A stretch of 64,000 bases of DNA, taken from Myroides guanonis. GTDB taxonomy: Bacteria; Bacteroidota; Bacteroidia; Flavobacteriales; Flavobacteriaceae. A model generated the notes under the pieces. The model worked only from the letters and a program-made list of their open reading frames with translations, ran no database searches and was not told the DNA's origin. Each line of letters begins with the position of its first letter. Positions within the stretch are counted from its first letter, which is position 1. Both the position numbers and the translations under genes were made by a program. Positions 28,841 to 37,989 of this stretch are shown one piece after another. The stretch spans positions 1 to 64,000 of the forward strand of contig NZ_FORU01000015.1 of NCBI RefSeq assembly GCF_900114085.1, given 5' to 3'.

Positions 28841-28908
28841 GAAGAAGGGGTGATGAGTGTAAACTGTTTAGAGTGTTTTAAAAATGGATTTTTTCGTATC
28901 TAAAATAG

Positions 28909-29910
28909 ATGAAAAATAAATTAAGGATTATTGCTTTGTGGTTGACTCCTATACTAGTAATTATTGGGTCATTACAATTAGGGGCAACTGAAAATCTGAG
29001 TATACAGGAACTTACTCAATATATAATAAACTATTTTTCAAGTTCAGACTTATTACATGATGTTCCTATTGAAACGATTCTTTGGCAAGTTCGTTTACCT
29101 AGAATTCTTTTAACCTTTTTAGTTGGGGCTGCTTTAGCGACTTCAGGAGGGGTCTTGCAGGCGATTTTTAGAAATCCTATAGTTGATCCATTTACCTTAG
29201 GAATATCATCAGGTGCGGCTTTTGGAGCCGCTTTGGCAATGTTAATTCCTGTTTTATCTTTAAATTTTACCGCTTTCTTTTTTGGTGTATGCGCTGTTGC
29301 AATGACTTATGCTGTTTCGTATGCAGGACAAAAGGCTTCATTGATTGGAATGGTGTTATCTGGAATTATTGTTTCTGGTGTATTTACGGCCTTATTAACG
29401 GTGTTGCAATATCTTAGCGATCCGTATAAACTACAAGCTATTGTTCAATGGACTATGGGGAATCTTCATACTGCATCATGGGCAAAACTTCATACCGCAT
29501 TTTTTCCTATAGTTATTGGATTGGGAGTGATTATAATGTTGAGGTGGAAGCTTGATTTGTTGTCTTTAGGAGATGATGAAGCAAAAGCCGTAGGAGTGAA
29601 TCCTAAGTGGTTAAAACTGATTTTAATAAGTGTGGCTACTATGATTACAGCTTCTTCTGTTGCGGCAGTTGGAGTAATTAGTTTATTTGGTTTAATAGTA
29701 CCTCATATAAGTAGAATGTTATTTGGACCGAGTAATCATATAAATGTTTGGGCTAATCTTAGTATTGGAGGAACATTTTTATTAGTTATTGATAATTTTT
29801 CTCGGGCTGTAATGCCATTTGAAATACCTGTGGGGGTGTTTACAATGATAATCGGCGCACCTGTTTTTATCTATTTAATGCGTAAAAACATAATGAATTG
29901 GAATGCATGA
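28909..29910 (+). CDS. FecCD family ABC transporter permease
   Basis: 333 residues with about nine to ten membrane helices. It is the BtuC/FecCD type: VRLPRILLTFLVGAALATSGGVLQAIFRNPIVDPFTLGISSGA is partly visible as VRLPRILL, GAALATSGGVLQ and NPIVDPFTLG. This class moves iron-siderophores, haem, cobalamin or nickel complexes across the inner membrane. Its place between hypAB and urease points to nickel or a nickel chelate. The ATPase gene follows with a 4-base overlap; a matching binding lipoprotein is at 37990, across the urease operon. Confidence 0.92.
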   Translation: MKNKLRIIALWLTPILVIIGSLQLGATENLSIQELTQYIINYFSSSDLLHDVPIETILWQVRLPRILLTFLVGAALATSGGVLQAIFRNPIVDPFTLGISSGAAFGAALAMLIPVLSLNFTAFFFGVCAVAMTYAVSYAGQKASLIGMVLSGIIVSGVFTALLTVLQYLSDPYKLQAIVQWTMGNLHTASWAKLHTAFFPIVIGLGVIIMLRWKLDLLSLGDDEAKAVGVNPKWLKLILISVATMITASSVAAVGVISLFGLIVPHISRMLFGPSNHINVWANLSIGGTFLLVIDNFSRAVMPFEIPVGVFTMIIGAPVFIYLMRKNIMNWNA

Positions 29911-30689
29911 GAAAAGGTGTAATAATAGATAAAGTTTCGTTCAATCATGGAAAACTTCAAGTTTTGGATGAAATCTATGCTCAATTTCCAAGCGGTAAGT
30001 TATCTGTAATACTGGGAAGAAATGGGAGTGGCAAATCTACTCTTTTCAAGATAATAGCAGGTCTTGAGAGTGGTTATATTGGGAATGTACATATAGAAGG
30101 ATTAAATAGAAAAGAAATTAAATTAGGGAAAAATCAGGAAGTTAGAATTGGTTTTATGAATCAATTTCACCAGACAACTTTTCCTTATAAGGTAATTGAT
30201 ATAGTGCTTACGGGGCGATCGGCATTCTCGAATTTTTCTCCTTCAAAAAAGGATTATGAGATTGTAGAGGAGACTCTTAAAAGCTTTGATTTATGGGAGC
30301 TGAAAGACCAAAGTTATACTTCATTATCTGGTGGAGAGCGACAGTTGGTTTTGCTTTGTAGGGTTTTGGTTCAGAAACCAGATGTTTTGTTGTTGGACGA
30401 GCCAACAAATCATTTGGATTTAAATTATCAAGTAAAAGTGATGGATTGCATTCGAGATTTAGCTAATAAGGGAACTATGGTAATTTGTGTAATGCACGAT
30501 CCTAATCTAGCTATGATGTACGGAGATTCATTTTATCTCATGGAGAATGCAAAACTGTCTGAGATAACCAATTTAGATACCACTGAGTTAAAGCAACGAT
30601 TAGAACAAACTTATAAATTAGCTTTAGGGCAATTGTTTCATCAAGGTAAAGCTGTTTTTATGCCTTTAATTAATGCGAAAGATGACTAA
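29907..30689 (+). CDS. ABC transporter ATP-binding protein, FecE type
   Basis: 260 residues from the ATG that overlaps the permease stop (ATGA); a frame extension to a TTG at 29898 is less likely. Walker A GRNGSGKST, signature LSGGERQLVLL, Walker B DVLLLDEPTNHLD and the H-loop His in VMHDPN are intact. It energises the FecCD permease at 28909. Confidence 0.93.
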   Translation: MRKGVIIDKVSFNHGKLQVLDEIYAQFPSGKLSVILGRNGSGKSTLFKIIAGLESGYIGNVHIEGLNRKEIKLGKNQEVRIGFMNQFHQTTFPYKVIDIVLTGRSAFSNFSPSKKDYEIVEETLKSFDLWELKDQSYTSLSGGERQLVLLCRVLVQKPDVLLLDEPTNHLDLNYQVKVMDCIRDLANKGTMVICVMHDPNLAMMYGDSFYLMENAKLSEITNLDTTELKQRLEQTYKLALGQLFHQGKAVFMPLINAKDD

Positions 30690-31182
30690 TATAGTAATTG
30701 AAAAACTTCAATTAAAAGACTTGGCAGAAATTTATTCTTTTGTGTTGCAATGTAGAAGTTCGTTGTTTCCTATGTTGGATGATAAACCTTTACCTATAGA
30801 TTTAGAGCGATTTAAGGAATTTTATATAGATGATCCGAAAAGTTCGTTTTTAATAGCTCGAACAAAAGAAGGTACTTTGATTGGAACTATTGGAATGCGA
30901 GAATACGATCGTCGTTTTGAGGTTTTAAAATATGGTGAACAAAAAATTGTTGAGGTTACTCGACTTTTTGTACAAACTGAATATAGACGTCATGGCTTAG
31001 GCACAACTTTATTTAATGAGCTTTATACAGTAGCAAAAAATAAGGGGATTGAAATTATGTATTTGCATACTCATCCTTTTTTACCTGGAGCTCAGGTGTT
31101 TTGGGAAAAACAGCTTTTTCATCTTATTAAACAGACTGTGGAAGCGGGGTTTGTTACGTTACATATGGATTTAAGCATATAA
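30682..31182 (+). CDS. GNAT family N-acetyltransferase
   Basis: 166 residues from the ATG at 30682; an alternative ATG at 30673 adds three residues. The acetyl-CoA loop VQTEYRRHGLGTTLFNEL (about 95-112 region) is typical GNAT. It overlaps the end of the ATPase gene and is the last gene of the hypA operon. The substrate is unknown; a role in making or modifying a metallophore is possible but only inferred from place. Confidence 0.85.
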   Translation: MTNIVIEKLQLKDLAEIYSFVLQCRSSLFPMLDDKPLPIDLERFKEFYIDDPKSSFLIARTKEGTLIGTIGMREYDRRFEVLKYGEQKIVEVTRLFVQTEYRRHGLGTTLFNELYTVAKNKGIEIMYLHTHPFLPGAQVFWEKQLFHLIKQTVEAGFVTLHMDLSI

Positions 31183-31224
31183 AGCTATAATGCTTTAAAT
31201 CTTGTAGCTTTAGGACTAGCAAAG

Positions 31225-31268
31225 TCCTGATTTGTACTAGTTAATGTAGTTCTATAGAGGTACTTTTG
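31225..31268 (+). promoter_or_regulatory. Promoter of the urease operon
   Basis: The exact -7 element TACTTTTG is at 31261-31268, with TCCTGATTTGT 36 bases upstream, as in the promoter at 27001-27044. An inverted repeat AGGACT / AGTCCT overlaps the conserved block (31212-31228). The implied leader to ureA is about 470 bases and holds a small ORF and RNA helices. Confidence 0.65.
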
Positions 31269-31283
31269 CATGGTAATTCTGAG

Positions 31284-31514
31284 ATGAATACACCAATAAA
31301 AATGAAATTATCAAAACTGTATTTTAGTGTGCTGCAATTAGCTCAAAAGAATCTACAAACTCAGGTAGGTTGGGTACAGTTATGGATTGATTTTCAAAAG
31401 GTTGAATTGAATAAGAGTAGTCCTAAAAGCTCTTTATTCAATGGTTTATGGAGACAATCTCTTTGGGAACAGAGAGGAGTGAAACGTGTAAAGGAATTTA
31501 TGCGACCCGTATAA
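31284..31514 (+). CDS. Small hypothetical ORF in the urease leader
   Basis: 76 codons from the ATG at 31284, which lies 16 bases after the -7 element, so it is the first ORF on the transcript. Codon use looks native. The product is basic, Trp-rich towards the end (LWRQSLWEQRGVKRVKEF) and matches no family I know. Its last 22 codons overlap the left arm of a helix that closes at 31561. It may be a real small protein or a leader whose translation affects the downstream RNA. Confidence 0.45.
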   Translation: MNTPIKMKLSKLYFSVLQLAQKNLQTQVGWVQLWIDFQKVELNKSSPKSSLFNGLWRQSLWEQRGVKRVKEFMRPV

Positions 31515-31579
31515 CCATTCGGAAGTGCGTTTGCGAGTGAACGTTCCGATGAGGTGTGAAATTGTCTCTTCAGACAGTT
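31451..31579 (+). ncRNA. Structured leader RNA upstream of ureA (candidate cis element)
   Basis: GAGACAAT (31451-31458) pairs with ATTGTCTC (31561-31568), enclosing TCTCT/AGAGA (31458-31475) and a strong bulged hairpin: TCGGAA (31519-31524), bulge GTG, CGTT, 8-base loop, AACG, TTCCGA (31544-31549). The right arm at 31561-31568 can instead form an 8-bp hairpin with CTTC loop (31560-31579), so two folds compete. Local GC is higher than in the flanks. I do not recognise a known riboswitch class. Confidence 0.45.
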
Positions 31580-31745
31580 AAAACAGAATTTTACTATGGT
31601 TGCCATTTGGTCTAAGTTTTTATTTATGACAAATGTGTGAGAGTAGTAGTCAAAAATTACTTATTTTTAAGGGTATTTTATAGAATAATTGATGTTTTTT
31701 GATATCGATTGCTAAGGTATTATTTAATTTTTAAAAGTTAACGGT

Positions 31746-32048
31746 ATGCACTTATTACCTAGAGAAACGGAAAAACTCCTGTTGCATTTAGCAGGTGAGT
31801 TGGCCAAAAAAAGAAAAGCTAGAGGTTTAAAATTGAATTATCCAGAATCCATAGCCTATATCAGCAGTGAATTGATGGAGGGTGCGCGAGATGGAAGAAC
31901 TGTAGCAGACTTAATGCAATTTGGAGCTACGCTATTGACCAGAGAAGACGTTATGGAAGGAATTCCAGAAATGATTTCTGATGTTCAAATTGAAGCCACT
32001 TTTCCCGATGGGACAAAGTTGGTAACTGTTCAAAATCCAATACGATAA
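31746..32048 (+). CDS. ureA: Urease gamma subunit
   Basis: 100 residues, the standard length. [34 protein letters not shown] (family start) and [30 protein letters not shown] near the end are diagnostic; I give only the ends, [12 protein letters not shown] and [10 protein letters not shown]. It is a structural subunit of the urea amidohydrolase, cytoplasmic. First structural gene, 15 bases before ureB. Confidence 0.97.
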   Translation: MHLLPRETEKLLLHLAGELAKKRKARGLKLNYPESIAYISSELMEGARDGRTVADLMQFGATLLTREDVMEGIPEMISDVQIEATFPDGTKLVTVQNPIR

Positions 32049-32062
32049 ATTAGAGTTTAGAG

Positions 32063-32431
32063 ATGATTCCAGGAGAGTATTTTATTAAAAACGAAGACAT
32101 TATTTGCAACGAGGGAAGAGAAGTGACCCAGATAGAAGTTGTGAATATGGGAGATAGACCTATACAAGTTGGGTCTCACTATCACTTTTTTGAAGTAAAC
32201 AAAATGATGAGTTTCGACCGCGAGAAATCATTCGGTAAGCGTTTAAATATCATTGCAAGTACAGCAGTGCGTTTTGAACCAGGAGAAGTAAAAGTAGTGG
32301 AGTTAGTCCCTTATGCTGGAACTAGAGAAATATATGGTCATAATGACTTAGTGAATGGAGAGACTTTATCGAAAGAAGCGAAGGCTGCTGCGATGAAGCT
32401 GGTGGAGAAAAACTTTTTTAAAAACAAATAA
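32063..32431 (+). CDS. ureB: Urease beta subunit
   Basis: 122 residues. MIPGEYF at the start, [21 protein letters not shown] (about 27-47) and the C-terminal [18 protein letters not shown] are characteristic. It is not fused to ureA, unlike in Helicobacter, so urease is the three-subunit bacterial form. A slightly extended C-terminus ([16 protein letters not shown]) resembles the family. Confidence 0.97.
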   Translation: MIPGEYFIKNEDIICNEGREVTQIEVVNMGDRPIQVGSHYHFFEVNKMMSFDREKSFGKRLNIIASTAVRFEPGEVKVVELVPYAGTREIYGHNDLVNGETLSKEAKAAAMKLVEKNFFKNK

Positions 32432-32433
32432 TC

Positions 32434-34155
32434 ATGAGTTTAGAAGTAAATAGATTAAACTACAGTGCGATATTTGGCCCAACAACTGGAGATCGCTTGC
32501 GTTTAGGAGATACAGATATCATCATTGAAATAGAAAAGGATTTTGCAAGTTATGGAGATGAATCCAAATTTGGAGGAGGGAAAACAATTCGCGATGGAAT
32601 GATGCAGTCTTCTACAAAACTTCGTGATGAAGGAGTGTTGGACATGGTTATTACTGGAGTAATTGTTATAGATCACTGGGGGATTGTGAAAGGGGATCTT
32701 GGAATAAAAGATGGAAAGATAGTAGGAGTAGGGAGAGCAGGAAATCCAGACACTATGGATGGTGTAGATCCCAACATGATTATTGGTGCTTCAACAGAAG
32801 TGCATGGAGGAGCAGGATTCATTGTAACAGCAGGAGGTATAGATACACATATTCACTACATCAGTCCTACTCAAATCGAATCGGCCTTATATAGCGGATT
32901 GACTACTATGATTGGTGGAGGAACAGGACCTGCTGATGGTTCTAATGCAACAACGGTTACTCCTGGTAAATACAATATCATGCGTATGTTTCAAGCAGTT
33001 GAAAACTTACCTATGAACTTTGGTTTCTTTGGAAAGGGAAATGTTGGAACAGAAGCGCCTATTATAGAGCAAATAGAAGCAGGTGTTTTAGGAGTTAAAA
33101 TTCATGAAGATTGGGGAGCTTCTCCAGCAACTATTGATAGAGCTTTATCTGTGGCAGATAAATATGATGTTCAAGTAGCCATTCATAGTGACACATTGAA
33201 TGAAGGAGGCTTTTTAGAAGATACTATGCAAGCGATTAATGGTCGTGTGATTCATACTTTCCATACGGAAGGAGCAGGAGGAGGACATGCACCTGATATT
33301 ATTAAGTCAGCGATGTATCCGAATGTATTACCCGCTTCAACAAATCCAACACGTCCGTTTACAAAAAACACTATTGATGAGCATTTAGATATGCTAATGG
33401 TTTGCCATCATTTGAGTAAGGATATACCAGAGGATGTCGCATTTGCAGATTCACGAATTCGACCAGAGACCATCGCTGCGGAGGATATCTTACAAGATAG
33501 AGGTGTTTTCAGTATTATGAGCTCCGATTCCCAAGCAATGGGAAGAGTAGGTGAAGTTATTTTGCGAACTTGGCAAACTGCTGATAAGATGAAAAAGCAA
33601 ACAGGAGCTTTGCCAGAAGATGAAGGGACAGGAAATGACAATTTCAGAGCGAAGAGGTACGTGGCAAAATACACTATCAATCCTGCTATTGCTCACGGAG
33701 TTTCTAAGTATGTAGGTTCTATAGAAAAAGGCAAGATTGCGGATTTAGTTATTTGGAAACCAGCATTGTTTGGAGCAAAACCAGAAATGATATTAAAAGG
33801 AGGAATGATTGTGGCTTCTAAAATGGGAGACGCTAATGCTTCTATTCCAACTCCACAACCTATTATAATTAGAACAATGTATGGAGGATACGGAAAGGCT
33901 GTACTGAAAACCTGTTTTAACTTTGTATCTAAAATTTCCATAGAAAAAGGAATAAAAGAAGAATACGGTATTGAAAGAGAATTGCTTCCTGTTGAAGGGT
34001 GTCGTTCAATTTCTAAAAAAGATATGATTCACAATAATGCAACACCAGTTATAGAGGTAAATCCAGAGAACTATGAAGTAAGTGTTGATGGAGAGGTGAT
34101 TACTTGTGCTCCAATAGATGAAGTGTCTTTGGGACAACGTTACTTCTTGTTTTAG
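32434..34155 (+). CDS. ureC: Urease alpha subunit, catalytic
   Basis: 573 residues. It hydrolyses urea to ammonia and carbamate at a dinuclear nickel centre. All ligands are present, at a constant offset of +5 from Klebsiella: H139 and H141 (THIHY), carbamylated K222 (VKIHED), H251 (AIHSD), H277 (FHTEG) and D365 (SSDSQAMG). The flap Cys-His is C324-H325 (MVCHHL). Less usual residues around the first ligands (HIHYISPTQ rather than HIHFICPQQ) are seen but do not touch ligands. It follows ureB by 2 bases. Confidence 0.98.
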   Translation: MSLEVNRLNYSAIFGPTTGDRLRLGDTDIIIEIEKDFASYGDESKFGGGKTIRDGMMQSSTKLRDEGVLDMVITGVIVIDHWGIVKGDLGIKDGKIVGVGRAGNPDTMDGVDPNMIIGASTEVHGGAGFIVTAGGIDTHIHYISPTQIESALYSGLTTMIGGGTGPADGSNATTVTPGKYNIMRMFQAVENLPMNFGFFGKGNVGTEAPIIEQIEAGVLGVKIHEDWGASPATIDRALSVADKYDVQVAIHSDTLNEGGFLEDTMQAINGRVIHTFHTEGAGGGHAPDIIKSAMYPNVLPASTNPTRPFTKNTIDEHLDMLMVCHHLSKDIPEDVAFADSRIRPETIAAEDILQDRGVFSIMSSDSQAMGRVGEVILRTWQTADKMKKQTGALPEDEGTGNDNFRAKRYVAKYTINPAIAHGVSKYVGSIEKGKIADLVIWKPALFGAKPEMILKGGMIVASKMGDANASIPTPQPIIIRTMYGGYGKAVLKTCFNFVSKISIEKGIKEEYGIERELLPVEGCRSISKKDMIHNNATPVIEVNPENYEVSVDGEVITCAPIDEVSLGQRYFLF

Positions 34156-34222
34156 ATTTTTTAAAAGTATTTAGATAATAATATTTTTAAAAAGAGATTG
34201 ATTCTTAGTAAGTAGGTGGATT

Positions 34223-34717
34223 ATGATTGTAAGTAAAGCATTATATACTTTAGAAAAAGAACACAACGATAAAGAAATCGATGAGTTGTCAATTGCTTGG
34301 TATCAAGTTAGTAAAAGATTACAACGCTTACATACAGAACAAGGTGATGAAATAGCAATTCGATTTCTGGGAAAAGAACAACGATTAAGACAAGATGATG
34401 TACTTTATGAAGATGAGAATAAACGTATTGTAGTAAATATTTTACCCTGTGAAGTTATAATTTTAAAATCTGATAATGTATTTGCAATGGTAGAAGCTGC
34501 CTATGAAATTGGGAATAAGCATTTACCATTGTACTGGGAAGATGGGAGTTTATTATTACCATTTGAGAAGAATACATTTGAATGGCTAGAGTCATTAGGT
34601 TTTATTCCTATCAAGGGAATAGCCTCATTGAGAAAGCCTTTCGAAGCAAATGTGAATCCTGACCATCATAAAACCATCCATTCTAAGACAACCAAACTTA
34701 AACTGATTATAAAGTAA
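34223..34717 (+). CDS. ureE: Urease accessory protein UreE
   Basis: 164 residues. It is the nickel-binding donor chaperone. The dimer-interface nickel His is in YEIGNKHLPLYW, followed by LLLPFEKNTFEWLESLGF. The C-terminal tail contains a short His cluster (DHHKTIH) that can bind further nickel. The gap of 67 bases after ureC is AT-rich without a terminator. The cluster also holds a second UreE-like gene at 28379. Confidence 0.93.
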   Translation: MIVSKALYTLEKEHNDKEIDELSIAWYQVSKRLQRLHTEQGDEIAIRFLGKEQRLRQDDVLYEDENKRIVVNILPCEVIILKSDNVFAMVEAAYEIGNKHLPLYWEDGSLLLPFEKNTFEWLESLGFIPIKGIASLRKPFEANVNPDHHKTIHSKTTKLKLIIK

Positions 34718-34723
34718 AACGAT

Positions 34724-35413
34724 ATGCAACATTCATTTATAGGAAAGCTCTTACATTTATCAGACCCCACCTTGCCGATTGGAGGTTATACACAATCAAA
34801 TGGACTGGAGACCTATGTGCAAAATGGATTGGTAAACAATAAAGTTTCAGCCGCGGAATATGTAAAAAATAATCTTTGGTACAATCTAAGATACAATGAT
34901 GCTGCATTAATGAAATTGGCTTATGATGCTACTATGGCAGAGGATGTAAATGAACTTTTGAAATTAGATCAAGAATGTGAAGCTTTAAAAAGTCCAATGG
35001 AAGTTCGAGTATCTAGTCAAAAGTTAGGTTTGAGATTGTTTAAGATTTTTTCACGCTATATAGAAAACCCAATCATTGAAAAATGGAAGAAATGGATTCG
35101 TGAAAGGGAATGTAATACCCATTACTGCGTTCTATTTGGAGTTTTTGCTGCACTTATGAAAGTACCATTAGAAGAAGCTATGCATGGGTTTTATTACAAT
35201 GCAGCTATTGGAATGGTGACAAATGCAGTGAAGTTAGTTCCATTAGGACAGTTAGACGGACAAGATATACTCTTTGAACTTCACGAAGATTTGGAAAAAC
35301 TGGTAAAGGAGTCTTTAGAATTGGATCGCAATTTAGTTGGTATGTGTAATATTGGAATAGATATCCGTTGTATGCAACACGAACGATTGTATTCAAGACT
35401 GTATTTATCATAA
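34724..35413 (+). CDS. ureF: Urease accessory protein UreF
   Basis: 229 residues, all helical. LSDPTLPIGGYTQSNGLETYVQNG is the conserved N-terminal region (in part: DPTLPIGGYTQSNGLE). UreF bridges UreD and UreG in the activation complex on apo-urease. The conserved AIGMVTNAVKLVPLGQ (about 163-178) is present. Cotranscribed with ureE (6-base gap) and ureG (11-base gap). Confidence 0.95.
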   Translation: MQHSFIGKLLHLSDPTLPIGGYTQSNGLETYVQNGLVNNKVSAAEYVKNNLWYNLRYNDAALMKLAYDATMAEDVNELLKLDQECEALKSPMEVRVSSQKLGLRLFKIFSRYIENPIIEKWKKWIRERECNTHYCVLFGVFAALMKVPLEEAMHGFYYNAAIGMVTNAVKLVPLGQLDGQDILFELHEDLEKLVKESLELDRNLVGMCNIGIDIRCMQHERLYSRLYLS

Positions 35414-35424
35414 AGAATTAGAAA

Positions 35425-36063
35425 ATGGAAGAAAGAAAATATATAAAAATAGGAGTTGGTGGACCAGTGGGTTCTGGTAAAACAGCACTACTAGAGCGAT
35501 TGAGTCGTCGTTTGATGAACGAATATGATTTGGCTGTTATAACCAATGATATTTATACTAAAGAAGACGCTAAATTCATGGCCAAGAACAGTCTCTTACC
35601 TGAGGATCGAATTATAGGTGTAGAAACAGGAGGGTGTCCACATACAGCTATTCGAGAAGATGCTAGTATGAATTTAGAAGCTGTAGATGAATTAGATCTT
35701 CGATTTCCAAATTTAGAATTGGTATTGATAGAAAGTGGGGGTGATAATTTATCTTCTACATACAGTCCCGATTTAGCAGATATTACGGTTTTTGTAATTG
35801 ATGTAGCAGCTGGTGAAAAGATACCTAGAAAAGGAGGGCCTGCTATTACGCGTTCTGATTTGTTGTTAATCAATAAGATGGATCTAGCCCCTTATGTAGG
35901 TGCTGATTTGGGTGTCATGGAAAGTGATGCAAGAGCGATGAGAAAGGGTGCACCATTTTTGTTTTCTAATCTAAAGACAGGTGAAGGTTTAGAAGAAATT
36001 GTTGGTTGGATTAAGAAATACGCACTTCTAGAAGATGTTGAAGAACCAAATTTATTACGATAG
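35425..36063 (+). CDS. ureG: Urease accessory GTPase UreG
   Basis: 212 residues. Walker [10 protein letters not shown] (12-20); nickel-binding Cys-Pro-His at 71-73 ([11 protein letters not shown]); [11 protein letters not shown] as Walker B region; NKMDLAP for guanine. It couples GTP hydrolysis to nickel delivery and carbamylation of urease. With HypB, the window encodes two related nickel GTPases. Confidence 0.97.
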   Translation: MEERKYIKIGVGGPVGSGKTALLERLSRRLMNEYDLAVITNDIYTKEDAKFMAKNSLLPEDRIIGVETGGCPHTAIREDASMNLEAVDELDLRFPNLELVLIESGGDNLSSTYSPDLADITVFVIDVAAGEKIPRKGGPAITRSDLLLINKMDLAPYVGADLGVMESDARAMRKGAPFLFSNLKTGEGLEEIVGWIKKYALLEDVEEPNLLR

Positions 36064-36066
36064 ATT

Positions 36067-36903
36067 ATGGTATGTTCACTGAATATTACTGTAGCGCAAC
36101 GCAAGGGAAACTCTTATCTTAAAGATGCTTATGTTACACAACCGTTTCGAATAGTTCCTGTTGGTCAATATAAAAGAGATAATGCTGCTTATTTGATGAT
36201 TATGAGTTCTTCTCCGGGACTGTTAGACAAGGATGATCATCAAATAAAAATAAACTTACAAAAGCATACAAAATTACAATTGCAAACGCAGGCGTATCAA
36301 CGACTTTTTCAAATGAGAGAGGGGTCTCGTCAAACCACTGAGATAAAAATGGATAAAGGCACCGTATTTTCTTTTGTTCCTCATCCTGTTGTTCCTCAGA
36401 ATGCGTCTTCTTTTGTTAGTCATAATGTGGTAGAAATGGAGAAGAACTGTCATTTTCTATTGAGTGATATTATCACTTGTGGAAGGAAATTGACTGGCGA
36501 ATTATTCGAATACAATCATTTTCAAAATCTAACAGAAATATATGTTGAAGGAAAACTAGTTGTAAAAGATAATGTATTGCTACAACCTCAAATAATGCCA
36601 ATTAATCAATTAGGAATATTAGAGGGGTATACACATCAAGCAACCCTGATTTATGTGAATACAGCGGGATATGCTATAGAGGATTGGATAGAACGTTTTC
36701 ATGAAAAGTATTCAATAATTAAAGACATTGCATTTGGAATTAGTAAACTTAGTCTGGATGGATTTATGATACGCGTTTTAGGTAATGGTGCTGAGATATT
36801 GTTTGAGATGTTCCAAGCTATTCAAAATGATGTTTGGGAGGGGATTATGATATCGCATACGGTTCAAATTGAATCTAAAGAAGAAACCAATAGTTTAATA
36901 TAG
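36067..36903 (+). CDS. ureD: Urease accessory protein UreD/UreH
   Basis: 278 residues, beta-rich. LQTQAYQRLFQM, VPHPVVPQNASSF and GRKLTGELFEYNHFQN are recognisable UreD segments. UreD binds apo-urease directly and is the platform for UreF and UreG. It begins 3 bases after ureG and is the last gene of the urease operon. Gene order ABC-E-F-G-D is common. Confidence 0.93.
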   Translation: MVCSLNITVAQRKGNSYLKDAYVTQPFRIVPVGQYKRDNAAYLMIMSSSPGLLDKDDHQIKINLQKHTKLQLQTQAYQRLFQMREGSRQTTEIKMDKGTVFSFVPHPVVPQNASSFVSHNVVEMEKNCHFLLSDIITCGRKLTGELFEYNHFQNLTEIYVEGKLVVKDNVLLQPQIMPINQLGILEGYTHQATLIYVNTAGYAIEDWIERFHEKYSIIKDIAFGISKLSLDGFMIRVLGNGAEILFEMFQAIQNDVWEGIMISHTVQIESKEETNSLI

Positions 36904-37064
36904 AGAGTTTAAGAATCAAGAGATAGTTAAGATGTTTATAGTGAGATGATTGTTTTGTTTTTAGCAGAAAAATAATAATTGAATAAAAGCAATGATTTTT
37001 TCGCTTTAAATAAGTAGTTTAGTATGGTTTGTAGAACTGTTTTTTTTATCATAAGCATATTTTA

Positions 37065-37952
37065 ATGACAAAGCCTTCTATACAGATTTTAAACAATTCG
37101 CAATACAAAAACTTGTTTCTACCCAATGTAGATGAGCAAAGCTTATCAAATAATAGTAAGATACAAGTCTATAGAGTTGAGAATTATTTAAAGGGAATCA
37201 TTATGCCTGTGATCCCCTATAGGACGACCTTTAATTTTTTGGTTTTTATTACCAAGGGAAGCATGACACAACATGTGGATAACGGAGCATATACCTTATC
37301 AGCAGGTGAAGTCATCAATATTAAACAAGGGAATATAGTAGCTACACTTTCTTTATCTGATGATGCAGAGGGTTTTTTTGTAACCTATGAAAATGAGATA
37401 GTGACAGACATATCTTTGGGGAGTAATGACGTGAAGTTTTTTACTATGAATCCTTATGTAGTATTAGAACCTGAAAATGCTTCTTGGGTGCAACGCATAC
37501 TTGAACTTCTAGAGGAAGAAACACATAGTGAAAATAGGGTGACAGAGATTTGTATAACGCTCCTAAAAACACTCCTTCTAAAAATCATTCGTACAGACAT
37601 TGAGACAAAAACTCCAATGAACAGACAATTGGATATTGCTTTTCAATTTAGAGAGTTGGTTCAAAAATTTCACATAGACCACAAGAATGTGTTGTTTTAT
37701 GCCAATGTTTTACATATCTCAGAAAATTACCTCAATAAATGCGTAAAAGAGGCTACTAGTAAGTCTCCTAAACAGTGGATAAATGAGATTAGCATCTTAC
37801 ATAGTCAGATATTATTGCAAGACAAGTCTCGAGATATTGCAGGAATAGCTTTTGAATTAAAGTATAACTCTCCTTCTTACTTTACAAGGTTGTTTAAAAA
37901 AGTTACAGGCTATTCGCCCAGTGACTATAGAAAGCATAAGTTTTTATTGTAA
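37065..37952 (+). CDS. AraC family transcriptional regulator
   Basis: 295 residues. An N-terminal cupin-like sensor (about 20-170) is followed by a double helix-turn-helix AraC domain (about 195-293), with the second motif IAGIAFELKYNSPSYFTRLFKK and the terminal GYSPSDYRKHKF. It lies between the urease operon and the metal-uptake genes, and a binding-protein gene starts 37 bases after its stop. It is the only regulator in the island and so the first candidate to act at the shared promoters at 27001 and 31225; that is inference. Confidence 0.92.
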   Translation: MTKPSIQILNNSQYKNLFLPNVDEQSLSNNSKIQVYRVENYLKGIIMPVIPYRTTFNFLVFITKGSMTQHVDNGAYTLSAGEVINIKQGNIVATLSLSDDAEGFFVTYENEIVTDISLGSNDVKFFTMNPYVVLEPENASWVQRILELLEEETHSENRVTEICITLLKTLLLKIIRTDIETKTPMNRQLDIAFQFRELVQKFHIDHKNVLFYANVLHISENYLNKCVKEATSKSPKQWINEISILHSQILLQDKSRDIAGIAFELKYNSPSYFTRLFKKVTGYSPSDYRKHKFLL

Positions 37953-37989
37953 ACCAGTACCAATATCTAAGTATCAAGACAAGAAAATA

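Noticed and set aside
31451..31579. NiCo or cobalamin riboswitch, hammerhead ribozyme or group II intron fragment
   Set aside because: No B12 box; CCGATGAG resembles but does not match the hammerhead core; GGGAACAGAG alone is not enough for a group II intron, and no domain V is seen.
37921..37989. Longer start of the metal-binding lipoprotein
   Set aside because: It overlaps the AraC gene and would bury the lipoprotein signal, which must be at the N-terminus.
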